A stretch of 64,000 nucleotides of DNA from Deltaproteobacteria bacterium HGW-Deltaproteobacteria-19 (GTDB taxonomy: Bacteria; Desulfobacterota; Syntrophia; Syntrophales; PHBD01). The position numbers were made by a program, and so were the translations under genes. Location of the stretch: positions 1 through 64,000 of the forward strand of contig PHBD01000008.1 in the NCBI GenBank assembly GCA_002841865.1, given 5' to 3'. Of the stretch, positions 45,846 through 54,121 are shown in pieces (position 1 is the stretch's first letter; every line of letters begins with the position of its first letter). The notes below the pieces were generated by a model. That model had not been told where the DNA came from and made no database searches. It saw only the letters and a list, made by a program, of their open reading frames with translations.

Positions 45846-46877
45846 ATGGAAATCGGCATTGTCGGGCTTCCTCAGAGCGGAAAAAGCACCCTCTTCGAGA
45901 TCATGACCGGGACGAAAAGCCGGGAACTCCACGGCGAGACGGTCGTCCGGGGACAGGCGACAGTCCCGGACGCGCGTTTCGACCGCCTGGCCGCCGTCTT
46001 TCCCGAACTCAAGGCGGTTCCGGCCCGGATTCCCGTCACCGATGTCCACGCAGCGGGCGAGAAGGCCTGGGAGACGCTCCGGCAAAGCCTGAGCGGGGCC
46101 GACGGCCTCCTTCATGTGGTGGATGGCTTCTCCATCCCCGAGGTCGACGAGGTCATCGCATCCTATCGCCGCCTCGAGGATGACCTGGTCCTGTCGGACC
46201 TGATGGTCGTTGAAAACCGCCTCGAGAAACTCCGGAAGATGTCCCGGACGGCCATGAAGCCCCTGGACCAGACCCACCTGGCCATCCTGCCCCGGGCCCA
46301 GGAGCAGTTGGAAGCGGGGCTTCCACTGCGGAAAGTCGAATTTTCCGAGGACGAGGCCTTTTCTCTCCGCAGTTTTTCCTTCTGGACGATCCGTCCCGAA
46401 CTCGTGGTGATCAACACGGCGGAAGACAACCTGGCCCTGGCGGAGGCCTTTCAGGAGAAGGCGGCCCTTTCGTCTCCGGTCATCGGGATCTGCTGCGAGT
46501 TCGAAGCGGACCTGGCGGGCCTGTCGGCGGAGGAGCAGAAGGAGTTTCTGGCTCCCCTGGGCCTCGATGAGCCGGCCTTCGGACGGGTCGTCCGGGCGGC
46601 CTTCTCGCTCCTGGGCCGCATCTCCTTCTTCACCATCGGCAAGGAAGAGGTGAAGGCCTGGGTCATCCCCGCGGAGACGAAGGCGCCTCGGGCGGCCGGG
46701 GCGATTCACAAGGACTTCGAGCGGGGCTTCATCAAGGCCGAGGTGATTCACTTCGAGGAGTTTGAGACCTCCGGGAAATCCTGGGCGGCCGTGAAAGCGG
46801 CGGGAAAGCTGCGGCTGGAGGGGAAGGAATACGTCGTACAAGACGGCGATATTATCCAGTTCCGTTTCAATGTTTGA
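45846..46877 (+). CDS. YchF/OLA1-like P-loop NTPase
   Basis: A 343-residue protein. Walker A is GLPQSGKST (7-15). The specificity motif reads INTAED instead of NKxD, as in YchF/OLA1 proteins that favour ATP. The C-terminal 75 residues form a TGS domain ('DFERGFIKAEVIHFEEFE' to 'VQDGDIIQFRFNV'). It is about 20 residues shorter than E. coli YchF and rather divergent, so it may be a second paralogue and not the housekeeping YchF. YchF acts at the ribosome and in stress responses. Confidence 0.88.
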   Translation: MEIGIVGLPQSGKSTLFEIMTGTKSRELHGETVVRGQATVPDARFDRLAAVFPELKAVPARIPVTDVHAAGEKAWETLRQSLSGADGLLHVVDGFSIPEVDEVIASYRRLEDDLVLSDLMVVENRLEKLRKMSRTAMKPLDQTHLAILPRAQEQLEAGLPLRKVEFSEDEAFSLRSFSFWTIRPELVVINTAEDNLALAEAFQEKAALSSPVIGICCEFEADLAGLSAEEQKEFLAPLGLDEPAFGRVVRAAFSLLGRISFFTIGKEEVKAWVIPAETKAPRAAGAIHKDFERGFIKAEVIHFEEFETSGKSWAAVKAAGKLRLEGKEYVVQDGDIIQFRFNV

Positions 46878-46932
46878 GAGCGGATCTGGAAAATGCCCGG
46901 ATGCGGCATTGTGCTGGCACCAATGACCGGAA

Positions 46933-46970
46933 GAGGACCCGGATTTCAAGTCCGCTCCTCTTCTTCTTAC
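46933..46970 (+). terminator. Terminator of the YchF-like gene
   Basis: GAGGA/TCCTC outer stem with CGGA/TCCG inside, followed by TTCTTCTTAC. The stem is a variant of the one at 30,183 beside repeat copy 1. Confidence 0.65.
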
Positions 46971-47018
46971 ATTTCCTTTCCTGACAGGCCTCCGCTTACC
47001 CCTTGTATTGAGCGTATT

Positions 47019-47333
47019 GGCGCGGGGGCTGCCACGGGGGCTTCCGCCGTCGCGGACATTTTTTCCCGCGTTCTCTCGTCGACGGCCTGTCAGGCTGGAG
47101 GGATGGGAAAAAAGTCCTGATTGCTCCTCTGGAAACCCCCGGTCGCGCCCCCGCGAACATCGGGTGGGGGAGGCTTCCCGGAGCGCGAATAGCGGCTTTT
47201 CCGGGGCATCTTGCCGTCGCAGCGCAGCGCCCGCAAAGTCATCTGTCTGAGCACCGCCCGGTGCGAGTTATGACTTTGCAGCGGAGCGAGACGCTGCAGG
47301 GTCGAAAAAACGCTTCTGAGCGCGAGGGAAGCC
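47019..47333. repeat. Dispersed double-palindrome element, copy 2
   Basis: Same two-module architecture and orientation as the element at 30,230. Module A (47,019-47,155) pairs GCGGGGGC with GCCCCCGC and GGAC-ATTTTTTCCC with GGGAAAAAA-GTCC. Module B (47,172-47,333) keeps the perfect GCAAAGTCAT/ATGACTTTGC stem (47,233-47,242 with 47,270-47,279) capped by GCACC/GGTGC, with AGCG/CGCT replacing AGAG/CTCT. Module B is the better conserved; the loop of module A is nearly unrelated between copies. It again lies between two convergent genes. Confidence 0.85.
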
Positions 47334-47396
47334 CTGTTCCACATGCGAGCCCCCATCCACGCTTGATTATCTGTAAAAAAGGGAAAAATAAAGGAA

Positions 47397-47423
47397 GGGG
47401 AGCAGATTTGAAACCGTTTCCCC
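47397..47423 (-). terminator. Terminator of the dapF-dapL operon
   Basis: On the minus strand GGGGA and TCCCC enclose a partly paired AACGGTTTCAAATCTGC segment, followed by TTCCTTTATTTTTCCC. It is also T-rich in the other direction. It closes repeat copy 2 on its right side. Confidence 0.65.
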
Positions 47424-47435
47424 TTTTTTGCATGT

Positions 47436-48548
47436 TCAGACGAACCGCTTCACCACCGGGCGGAGAATGCGGCCCAGGAGGGGCTCTGTTGTCCGGAGGG
47501 CGCCGCAGGGGCAGACCTCGATGCAGCAGTAGCAGCGGATGCAGGCATCGTAGTCGAAGCGGAGTCCCGTTTCTTCCACGGTAATGGCCTTCGCCGGGCA
47601 CATGTCCCGGCATATGCCGCAGAGCGTGCAGGATTCGGGATCGCAGACGGGACGCTGCAGAAGGTGCCGGCGCATCAGGCTGTTCACCGGCGCGCTCCCG
47701 AAGAAGAGGGGGTCCGTCCCGGGGATCCGGAAGCCCTGCACCTCCGGCAGCTCCCCGTCGATTGCGACCTCTTCTCCCGGAAGCCCCAGTTCCCGGGCCG
47801 CCCGGCAGGTCGGGAGTTTCTCCGGCGGGAACCCGACGAAGCGGCAGACCGCTTCGTCCAGGGCGAAGGGGTCCGTGGCGGCCATCAGGATGCCGAGCGC
47901 CCGGGGAGTGCCGCTTCTGCCCGGTCCTTCTCCCTCCATCGCGAGGATCCCGTCCATGATCGTGAAGGCCGGCCGGACGGTGCAGGCGATCTGCACCAGG
48001 AGCCGCGCAAAGAGGTCCCGGTCCACCCCCGCCCGCAGGTGCCACTCTGCCTTGCGGTATCCCACGACACAGCCGAAGAGGTTTTTCACGCCCAGGGTCA
48101 TCGCCATCTGGCTGTGGGTTTTCAGCTTCGGCAGGTTGATGACCATGTCCGCGGTCAGGACCTCCCGGGACAGTTCGATCTTTCCGAAAGGCGGCCCCGC
48201 ATCGACGGGGACAGAGTCCCTGAACTCGCGGACGGTGACAGGAAGGCCCTCCAGGGCCTTGTCGAGTCCGTTCTCCCGGAGGATACGCTCGAATGAGCCG
48301 ATGGCCTGGCTGTCCCTGACCTCGGGCCGGGCGCCCTGTCCCAGGACGTACTCCACGGCAGCCCGGACGATAAGCGGGTGGGTCAGGACAGCATGGTGGG
48401 GTTTCGCCGCCGACAGAAGATTCGGCTTGATGATGACCCGCATTCCCTCCCGGATGGCTTCCCGGCCGCCCAGGCGGTTCATAAGACCGTCGAATTCGGT
48501 CTTGAGGTGACGCCAGTCGTAGGATGCCGGTCGGACGAGGACGTTCAT
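47436..48548 (-). CDS. DUF362 protein with C-terminal 2[4Fe-4S] ferredoxin domain
   Basis: A 370-residue protein. The DUF362 domain (about 1-290) has IKPNLLSAAKPHHAVLTHP, 'INLPKLKTHSQMAMTLGVKN' and DGILAMEGEGP. Two four-cysteine ferredoxin clusters follow (about 300-355, CTLCGICRDMCPAKAI and CIRCYCCIEVCPCGAL). The family is common in anaerobes and its reaction is not established. It overlaps the upstream hydrolase gene by four bases and ends the dap operon. Confidence 0.9.
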   Translation of the reverse strand: MNVLVRPASYDWRHLKTEFDGLMNRLGGREAIREGMRVIIKPNLLSAAKPHHAVLTHPLIVRAAVEYVLGQGARPEVRDSQAIGSFERILRENGLDKALEGLPVTVREFRDSVPVDAGPPFGKIELSREVLTADMVINLPKLKTHSQMAMTLGVKNLFGCVVGYRKAEWHLRAGVDRDLFARLLVQIACTVRPAFTIMDGILAMEGEGPGRSGTPRALGILMAATDPFALDEAVCRFVGFPPEKLPTCRAARELGLPGEEVAIDGELPEVQGFRIPGTDPLFFGSAPVNSLMRRHLLQRPVCDPESCTLCGICRDMCPAKAITVEETGLRFDYDACIRCYCCIEVCPCGALRTTEPLLGRILRPVVKRFV

Positions 48549-49519
48549 AGCCTGGAAAAGGATTCCCGGACGGCCTCGACCCAGAGGCCCCGGTGGAAGA
48601 GAAAAGCCCCCACGTGGCCGCTTGCAACCCAGGTCAGGGTGGAGCCGGGCCAGTGGCGGTGGACGATCTCGACGGATTCCCTGGAGATGTAGGCGTCGGA
48701 GCGGGCTCCCACCAGGAAGGCCGCTTCGGGCCTCGGGAGCGGCGGAAGCCGCCGGATGTCCGTGTGGTCGAGGAATTCCCGCATCCGTGTCAGGGCGTCG
48801 CCGGAGCCGTCCAACTGGCGGTTCAGGACATCCCAGGCGCAGTAGTTCTTCAGGAGCCCCTCGGTGAAGACGGCGGTGGCCGAATGGGGGGTGATCAGGG
48901 CCGTCACGGCCAGCGGGTCCGGGTCCATGGCCGCCGTCCGGGCGCCCATGGACCCTCCCATGCTGATGCCGCATACCCCCAGGCGCTCGAATCCCTCGCG
49001 GCGGAGCCAGTCGACGAGCGATCGTCCTTCGGCAATTGTGGCCGCCGCCATGAGCCAGAGGTCGGTGAAGAGGTTCAGCATCTTGCTGTGCTGGCCGGGA
49101 GGGCGTCGTCGGCCGTAGTAGGGGTTTTCAAGGATGAGAGAGCCGATTCCGTGCTGGAGGAGAGGAAACGCCAGGGCCGTCCTCCGGCGCTCGAAGCCCT
49201 CGTCGCCGGTGGCGGCGAAATGGAGGCAGACGGGCGTCTGCCGGTTCCATTCCCGGGGCAGGACAAGCTCCACATGGGCCGTTCGGCTCTCAACAGGAAG
49301 GGCGGGGTGCATGAACGGACTTGGGAAGGACCCCTGCTTCAGGAGGGCGTCGCCCTCCTCGCGGATGTTCTCCCAGGCCGGGTTGACGGGGCGGACGGGC
49401 CTGGAATCCTCGTCTTCCCGGAGGGCCTCCTCCAGGAGAGAGAGATCCCCCCAGCCGTGGCGGAAAAAGAGCCTCCGGTTCGACCAGGCGGCATAGGTCC
49501 GGTCCAGAAGGCTCGCCAC
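48545..49519 (-). CDS. ABHD18-like alpha/beta hydrolase
   Basis: A 324-residue hydrolase. The nucleophile elbow is GVCGISMGGSMG, with a probable oxyanion region at CLHFAATGDEGFERR, and the catalytic His is likely in ASGHVGAFLF near the end. The 'LILENPYYGRRRPP' segment and the FLDHTDI portion recall the ABHD18/DUF2048 family. Substrate unknown. A GTG start is used, with GAGGGGGG a few bases before it. It follows a small ORF by 10 bases. Confidence 0.8.
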   Translation of the reverse strand: MASLLDRTYAAWSNRRLFFRHGWGDLSLLEEALREDEDSRPVRPVNPAWENIREEGDALLKQGSFPSPFMHPALPVESRTAHVELVLPREWNRQTPVCLHFAATGDEGFERRRTALAFPLLQHGIGSLILENPYYGRRRPPGQHSKMLNLFTDLWLMAAATIAEGRSLVDWLRREGFERLGVCGISMGGSMGARTAAMDPDPLAVTALITPHSATAVFTEGLLKNYCAWDVLNRQLDGSGDALTRMREFLDHTDIRRLPPLPRPEAAFLVGARSDAYISRESVEIVHRHWPGSTLTWVASGHVGAFLFHRGLWVEAVRESFSRL

Positions 49520-49529
49520 GGGACCCCCC

Positions 49530-49634
49530 TCAGCCCTGCTTCGCGCCGCACCCGGGGCGGAACTTCACCAGCCCGGACATCCCTGCCCCGCCTCGGTCCT
49601 CGCCGTTGCCGACGATGTCGATGATCCTGCTCAT
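49530..49634 (-). CDS. 34-residue small ORF in the dap operon
   Basis: A short ORF, MSRIIDIVGNGEDR followed by a Gly-rich middle (GGAGMSGLVKF), RPGCG and a short tail AKQG. CACGGAGGCATCCA gives a strong ribosome site with ideal spacing. It fills the gap between dapL and the hydrolase gene: 25 bases after one and 10 before the other. It has one Cys and no membrane segment. No family is recognised. Expression is likely but not proven. Confidence 0.5.
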   Translation of the reverse strand: MSRIIDIVGNGEDRGGAGMSGLVKFRPGCGAKQG

Positions 49635-49659
49635 TGGATGCCTCCGTGATTCGATCCGG

Positions 49660-50826
49660 TCACGCGAACTCCCGGATGATCCGCTCCATGGCCTCCTTGA
49701 GGCGGACGTTGGGGACGGTCAGGGAGATCCGGACGAACCCTTCCCCGTACTGGCCGTAGGCCGTTCCGGCGGCCACGACGACGGCCGTCTTGTCGAAGAG
49801 CCGGTTGGTGAACTCGATGGATGTCATTCCCTCCGGGACGGGAACCCAGAGGTAAAAGGTCCCCTTGGGGGCGTCGAAACGGATCCCGATCTTCTGGAGG
49901 GCCTCCAGCACCATCTGCCGCCGGAACCCGTAGACGTCCAGCATGTGCCCGATGGAGGAGACCTCGTTCTTCAGGGCATGGATGCCGGCGAACTGGACGG
50001 GATTGAAGATCCCCGAGTCGGTATTTTCCTTGACCTTGCTGATGGCGGCGAGGAGGTCCCGATTGCCCATGGCCATGCCGATCCGCCAGCCGCACATGTT
50101 GAAAGGCTTGGACAGGGAGTTGAGCTCGACACCCACGTCCTTCGCCCCCTCGGCCATGAGGAAGCTGATTCGCTCCTGTCCTTCGAAAAGGATCTCGCTG
50201 TAGGGGTTGTCGTAACAGACGGCGACGTCCCAGGAGCGGGCGAATTCCACGAGGCGGTTCAGGAACTCCCGGTTGGCGCAGGCGCCGGTGGGGTTGTTCG
50301 GGTAGTTCAGGAACATCCCCTTTGCCTTTTTCGCCACGTCCGTGGGGATGTCCTCGAAGGCCGGCAGGTAGCCGTTCTTCCGGAGGATCGGCACATTCCA
50401 GGGCTCACCGCCTCCCATGAGGATGCTGGCCCGGTAGGCCGGGTAGCCCGGGTCCGTCATGAGGACGATGTCACCGGGGTTGATGCAGGCCAGGACGAAG
50501 TGATGACACCCCTCCTTGGAGCCGATAAGGCCCAGCACCTCCGTGGCCGGCTCCAGGGTCACGCCGTAGCGGTTGTTATACCAGCGGGCGATTTCCTGCC
50601 GGAAGGCCAGCATGCCCTTCTCCTCGTCCGTGGGATACCGGTGGTTCTCCGGGTCCCGGGCAGTCCGGCACAGCTCGTCGATGATGCTCTCCGGCGTGGG
50701 CTCCACGGGATCGCCGATGGCCAGGCTGATGACGTCCACGCCGTCGGCCCTGGCCTTGGCGATCTTCTTGCGGAGTTCCATGAAGAGGTAGGGGGGGATC
50801 TTGGTCAGTCTCTCGGCGGTCTGCAA
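49660..50826 (-). CDS. dapL: LL-diaminopimelate aminotransferase (DapL-type)
   Basis: A 388-residue class I/II aminotransferase. 'RLTKIPPYLFMELRKKI' at the N-terminus, LNYPNNPTGA, the PLP lysine in SLSKPFNMCGWRIG and the C-terminal GEGFVRISLT are present. The PPYLF start and the direct neighbour dapF support DapL, which converts tetrahydrodipicolinate to LL-DAP in one step. It could be another aminotransferase of the family if the lysine route uses DapL elsewhere. Confidence 0.9.
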   Translation of the reverse strand: MQTAERLTKIPPYLFMELRKKIAKARADGVDVISLAIGDPVEPTPESIIDELCRTARDPENHRYPTDEEKGMLAFRQEIARWYNNRYGVTLEPATEVLGLIGSKEGCHHFVLACINPGDIVLMTDPGYPAYRASILMGGGEPWNVPILRKNGYLPAFEDIPTDVAKKAKGMFLNYPNNPTGACANREFLNRLVEFARSWDVAVCYDNPYSEILFEGQERISFLMAEGAKDVGVELNSLSKPFNMCGWRIGMAMGNRDLLAAISKVKENTDSGIFNPVQFAGIHALKNEVSSIGHMLDVYGFRRQMVLEALQKIGIRFDAPKGTFYLWVPVPEGMTSIEFTNRLFDKTAVVVAAGTAYGQYGEGFVRISLTVPNVRLKEAMERIIREFA

Positions 50827-50909
50827 GGTTTTTTGTCCTCCTTTGAATGGTTGAATGGGGCCGAACTGCTCACGAGAGCCCGGAAACCCGCTCGCTCCCG
50901 GTCGCTGCT

Positions 50910-51785
50910 TCAGTTGTCAAACGGCAGGCCCGCGGCCGCGTTCTGGGTCGCCAGGCTGCGGTAGGCCTCCTCCCAGATCGTCCCCTCGTAGGTAACCTGG
51001 ACCCGTCCCTCGAAGTAGACCCTGGAGAAACCTTTTGCATCCCGTTCATAATGGACCTTCAGAACCTCACCGCTCTGGACCCGGACATTGACGGGAGATT
51101 CCACCATCCCCCGCGCGGCGGCGATGAGAACGGAGGCCACCGAACCGGTTCCGCAGGCCAGGGTCTCGTCCTCGACGCCGCGCTCGTAGGTGCGGACCTG
51201 GATCGTGCGGCCGTCGATCACCCGGACGAAATTGGCGTTCGTTCCCTTGGGTGCGTAGTGTTCGTGATAGCGGATGGCCCGTCCCGTGTGGAAGACGTCG
51301 AATGTTTCCAGGTCTTCCGTGAAGTGGACCACGTGGGGCACGCCGGTGTTCACGAAATGGGTCTCCAGGGTTCGTCCGTCAACCGGCAGGGAGACATTCA
51401 ATTGAAGATCCGCCGGGTCCGTCAGGCGGAGTTTCACGACGTCCTTTGCCACCTGGGCGTCGATCACGCCGGCCGCCGTCTCGAAGGACATCGATCGGCC
51501 GGCGATCTTTTTCAGGAAGGCGAAGCGGGCGGCACATCGGCCCCCGTTGCCGCACATCTCCACCTCGCTTCCGTCGGCGTTGAAGAAACGCCAGCGGAAG
51601 GCGTGGCGGTCGGACCGCTCGATGAGGATCAGGCCGTCGGCCCCTACGGAGGCCACCCGGCGGCAGATCGACCGGACGAAATCCACGACCGGCACGGGGC
51701 CGAGTGCCGTCTCGACGACATGCTCCCGATTATCGATGAGGACGAAGTCGTTGCCGCTGCCATTCATTTTAAAAAAAGGAATCAT
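50910..51785 (-). CDS. dapF: Diaminopimelate epimerase
   Basis: A 291-residue cofactor-independent racemase with both active-site cysteines: NADGSEVEMCGNGGRC and TLACGTGSVAS. The N-terminus FFKMNGSGNDFVLID is family typical. It turns LL-DAP into meso-DAP for lysine and the cell wall. It starts the operon with dapL, the small ORF, the hydrolase and the DUF362 gene. Confidence 0.97.
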   Translation of the reverse strand: MIPFFKMNGSGNDFVLIDNREHVVETALGPVPVVDFVRSICRRVASVGADGLILIERSDRHAFRWRFFNADGSEVEMCGNGGRCAARFAFLKKIAGRSMSFETAAGVIDAQVAKDVVKLRLTDPADLQLNVSLPVDGRTLETHFVNTGVPHVVHFTEDLETFDVFHTGRAIRYHEHYAPKGTNANFVRVIDGRTIQVRTYERGVEDETLACGTGSVASVLIAAARGMVESPVNVRVQSGEVLKVHYERDAKGFSRVYFEGRVQVTYEGTIWEEAYRSLATQNAAAGLPFDN

Positions 51786-52017
51786 TCCGAGGACCTCCGT
51801 TCAAAAAACGGCGGGGAGCCGCCGGTTGGATTCTTCATACCGTTGTTTCGCCGGCCCGTCAATCTTCAAGAAGGGCCCTCGGGAGAAGGAATTATGAACA
51901 CGATTATGTTCCCGAAGGGACGGATGGCACAGAATTGTGCTATTCCCGCGCGTCTACCCCTCCTCCATTTATTAAATCCGCTTGTATTATCATACGGTTA
52001 GGTTTTGTAAGGCACGT

Positions 52018-52032
52018 TGGCACATCCCTTGC
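52018..52032 (+). promoter_or_regulatory. Sigma-54 promoter of amt-glnK
   Basis: TGGCAC-N5-TTGC with GG and GC exactly ten bases apart, the full -24/-12 consensus. The start site would be near 52,044, leaving a 46-base leader. This fits control of ammonium uptake by an NtrC-type activator. The rest of the 51,786-52,089 gap shows no gene. Confidence 0.85.
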
Positions 52033-52089
52033 CCTTTTGAGGTGACATCCGGGGGCATCCCCGATTCTTGCGGCATGGGAGGTGTAATC

Positions 52090-53322
52090 ATGAATACCGG
52101 CGACACAGCGTGGGTTTTGATCTCCACGGTCCTGGTCTTTGCCATGACGATCCCCGGACTGGCCTTCTTTTACGGGGGGCTGGTCCGGCGAAAGAACGTC
52201 CTGTCGATCCTGATGCAGTGTTTCATCGTCATGTGCGTCATCAGCCTGCAATGGGTTCTGTTCGGGTACTCCCTCTCCTTCGGACCCGACACGGGGGCGG
52301 GGATCATCGGAGGGCTTCAGTGGGCGGGCCTGAAATCCGTGGGAGGCCAGCCAAACGGAGATTACGCGGCGACGATTCCCCACATGGTCTTCATGATCTT
52401 TCAGGCCATGTTCGCGGTCATCACGCCGGCCCTGATCATCGGGGCCTTTGCCGAGCGGATGAAGTTCTCCGCGTTCCTGGTCTTTACCCTGCTCTGGACG
52501 ACCCTCGTGTACGACCCGCTGGCTCACTGGGTGTGGGGCACCGGCGGCTGGATGCGGAATCTGGGGGGGCTGGACTTTGCCGGAGGAATCGTCGTTCATG
52601 TCAGTTCCGGTGTTTCCGCCCTGGTCCTGTGTGTGCTTCTGGGCAGGCGCCTCAACTATCGGAAGTCTCCCTTCCGGCCACACAACCTGCCGTTTACCGT
52701 TCTGGGCGGGGCCCTCCTGTGGTTCGGCTGGTTCGGGTTCAACGCCGGCAGTGCCTTGGGGGCGAATGAACTGGCGGCCAATGCTTTCGTGACGACCCAC
52801 ATTGCCACGGCGGCGGCGGGGCTGACCTGGGCGCTCATCGAGTGGCAGCAGCACGGAGCGCCGACGGTCCTCGGTGCAACGACGGGCGCCGTGGCCGGGC
52901 TCGTCGCAATCACCCCGGCCTGCGGATTTGTGAATCCCATGAATGCGATTTTCATCGGCATCCTGGTGGCGGTCTTCTGCTATCTGGCCGTGGCCGTGGT
53001 CAAGGCAAAACTGGGCTATGACGATGCGCTGGACGCCTTCGGGGTTCACGGCGTCGGCGGGATCTGGGGGACCATCGCGACGGGACTCTTCGCCGAGAAG
53101 GCCGTCAACGCCGCCGGCGCAGACGGACTGTTCTTCGGCGGCGGTCAGCTCTGGCCGCAGCTGATCATGGTGGGGGTGGCCCCGTTGTTCGCCGGCGTCA
53201 TGACCTGGATTCTCTTCAAGGTAGTGGATGCCTGGATCGGCATGCGCGTTCCGGAGAAGGACGAGACCATCGGCCTTGACCTGACCCAGCAGAGTGAAGC
53301 GGCCTACACGGTCATCGAATAG
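52090..53322 (+). CDS. amtB: Ammonium transporter Amt
   Basis: A roughly 410-residue transporter with eleven helices. The twin histidines of the pore are H170 in GGIVVHVSSG and H320 in FGVHGVGGIWGT; the Phe gates and the Trp/Ser vestibule regions are in place. There is no typical cleavable signal peptide. The ATG with GGGAGGTGTAATC is preferred to the 36-codon longer frame, which would start inside the promoter leader. The PII gene follows by 15 bases. Confidence 0.96.
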   Translation: MNTGDTAWVLISTVLVFAMTIPGLAFFYGGLVRRKNVLSILMQCFIVMCVISLQWVLFGYSLSFGPDTGAGIIGGLQWAGLKSVGGQPNGDYAATIPHMVFMIFQAMFAVITPALIIGAFAERMKFSAFLVFTLLWTTLVYDPLAHWVWGTGGWMRNLGGLDFAGGIVVHVSSGVSALVLCVLLGRRLNYRKSPFRPHNLPFTVLGGALLWFGWFGFNAGSALGANELAANAFVTTHIATAAAGLTWALIEWQQHGAPTVLGATTGAVAGLVAITPACGFVNPMNAIFIGILVAVFCYLAVAVVKAKLGYDDALDAFGVHGVGGIWGTIATGLFAEKAVNAAGADGLFFGGGQLWPQLIMVGVAPLFAGVMTWILFKVVDAWIGMRVPEKDETIGLDLTQQSEAAYTVIE

Positions 53323-53337
53323 AAAGGGAGGTTCGCC

Positions 53338-53682
53338 ATGAAATATATCGTTGCCCTCATTCAACCGCATAAACTGGACGAGGTCCTGAAGGCCCTGGAA
53401 GATGTGCAGATCCCGCTTGTAACCGTCTCCACCGTGCTGGGCCGGGGCCGGCAGAAGGGTGTCACGGAAGTGTACCGTGGAGCCGCCCGGGAGGCGGGAA
53501 GCCTTCTCAAGAAGGTGAAGCTGGAGATTGCCGTGAACGAGGATTTCGTCGAGCCTGCCGTCCGGGCCATCACGCAAAGTGCGCGGACCGGCGAAGTCGG
53601 GGACGGCAAGATTTTCATCCTCGATCTGGTCGAGACCATCCGTATCCGCACGAGCGAGAGGGGCGGGGAGGCCATCGGCTGA
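53338..53682 (+). CDS. glnK: PII signal protein (GlnK/GlnB family) lacking Tyr51
   Basis: A 114-residue PII protein. The signature GRGRQKGVTEVYRGA is intact, but the T-loop that follows reads AREAGSLLKK, so position 51, the uridylylated Tyr of E. coli GlnB/GlnK, is Arg. The ATP/2-oxoglutarate pocket elements (GRQKG, EIAVNEDFVEPAVRAI, TGEVGDGKIF) are kept. It therefore probably senses nucleotides and 2-oxoglutarate without uridylylation and blocks Amt directly, as in some archaea and other bacteria. It forms an operon with amt. Confidence 0.95.
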   Translation: MKYIVALIQPHKLDEVLKALEDVQIPLVTVSTVLGRGRQKGVTEVYRGAAREAGSLLKKVKLEIAVNEDFVEPAVRAITQSARTGEVGDGKIFILDLVETIRIRTSERGGEAIG

Positions 53683-53775
53683 AGGACGGACGGCAGGCAA
53701 AAGGCCCAGACCCCGTATTCCCGATTCCAAAAGACGTTTCGCAACCCGCCGGTCAACCGCACGAACGGCGCCAAA

Positions 53776-53820
53776 GGAGAGGTTCCCATATCCGCACCCC
53801 CGGATATCGGGGACCTCTCC
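53776..53820 (+). terminator. Long hairpin after glnK
   Basis: GGAGAGG/CCTCTCC at the base, a short mismatch, and ATATCCG/CGGATAT at the top with a 6-base loop. The following bases are C/T mixed, not pure T. It probably terminates amt-glnK. Confidence 0.65.
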
Positions 53821-53872
53821 CTCCTCCCTGTTTCCCCAGTCTTTTCCATCTCCTTAAATCAGCCTTTCCGAA

Positions 53873-53901
53873 TTGACACCCCGGGACCGTTCGGATAAGA
53901 A
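53873..53901 (+). promoter_or_regulatory. Possible promoter of the acyltransferase gene
   Basis: TTGACA, 17-base spacer, TAAGAA, about 220 bases before the ATG. The -10 box is weak. The remaining leader to 54,121 holds no gene that I recognise. Confidence 0.35.
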
Positions 53902-54121
53902 GGCCGGCTGGAGGGAAATCCCATTCAAATAAATGTGTTCTCCCTGGCTGCCGCCATCCGGAACGCCGGGGGAGAGTGCTCCGTCTGCAACCGGATCGCC
54001 TTTCAGCAGACTATGCCGGCTTGCCGGTTCCGGGAGACCCGCTTCGACGGCGTGGGGAATCCTTGGCAATCCGCTGCGAGAACGTGAAATACGAACGGAA
54101 CATGAAGGAGGGAAACAATCC

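Noticed and set aside
47008-47584. Open frames inside repeat copy 2
   Set aside because: Same reason as for copy 1; no ribosome sites and no conserved reading frame between the two copies.
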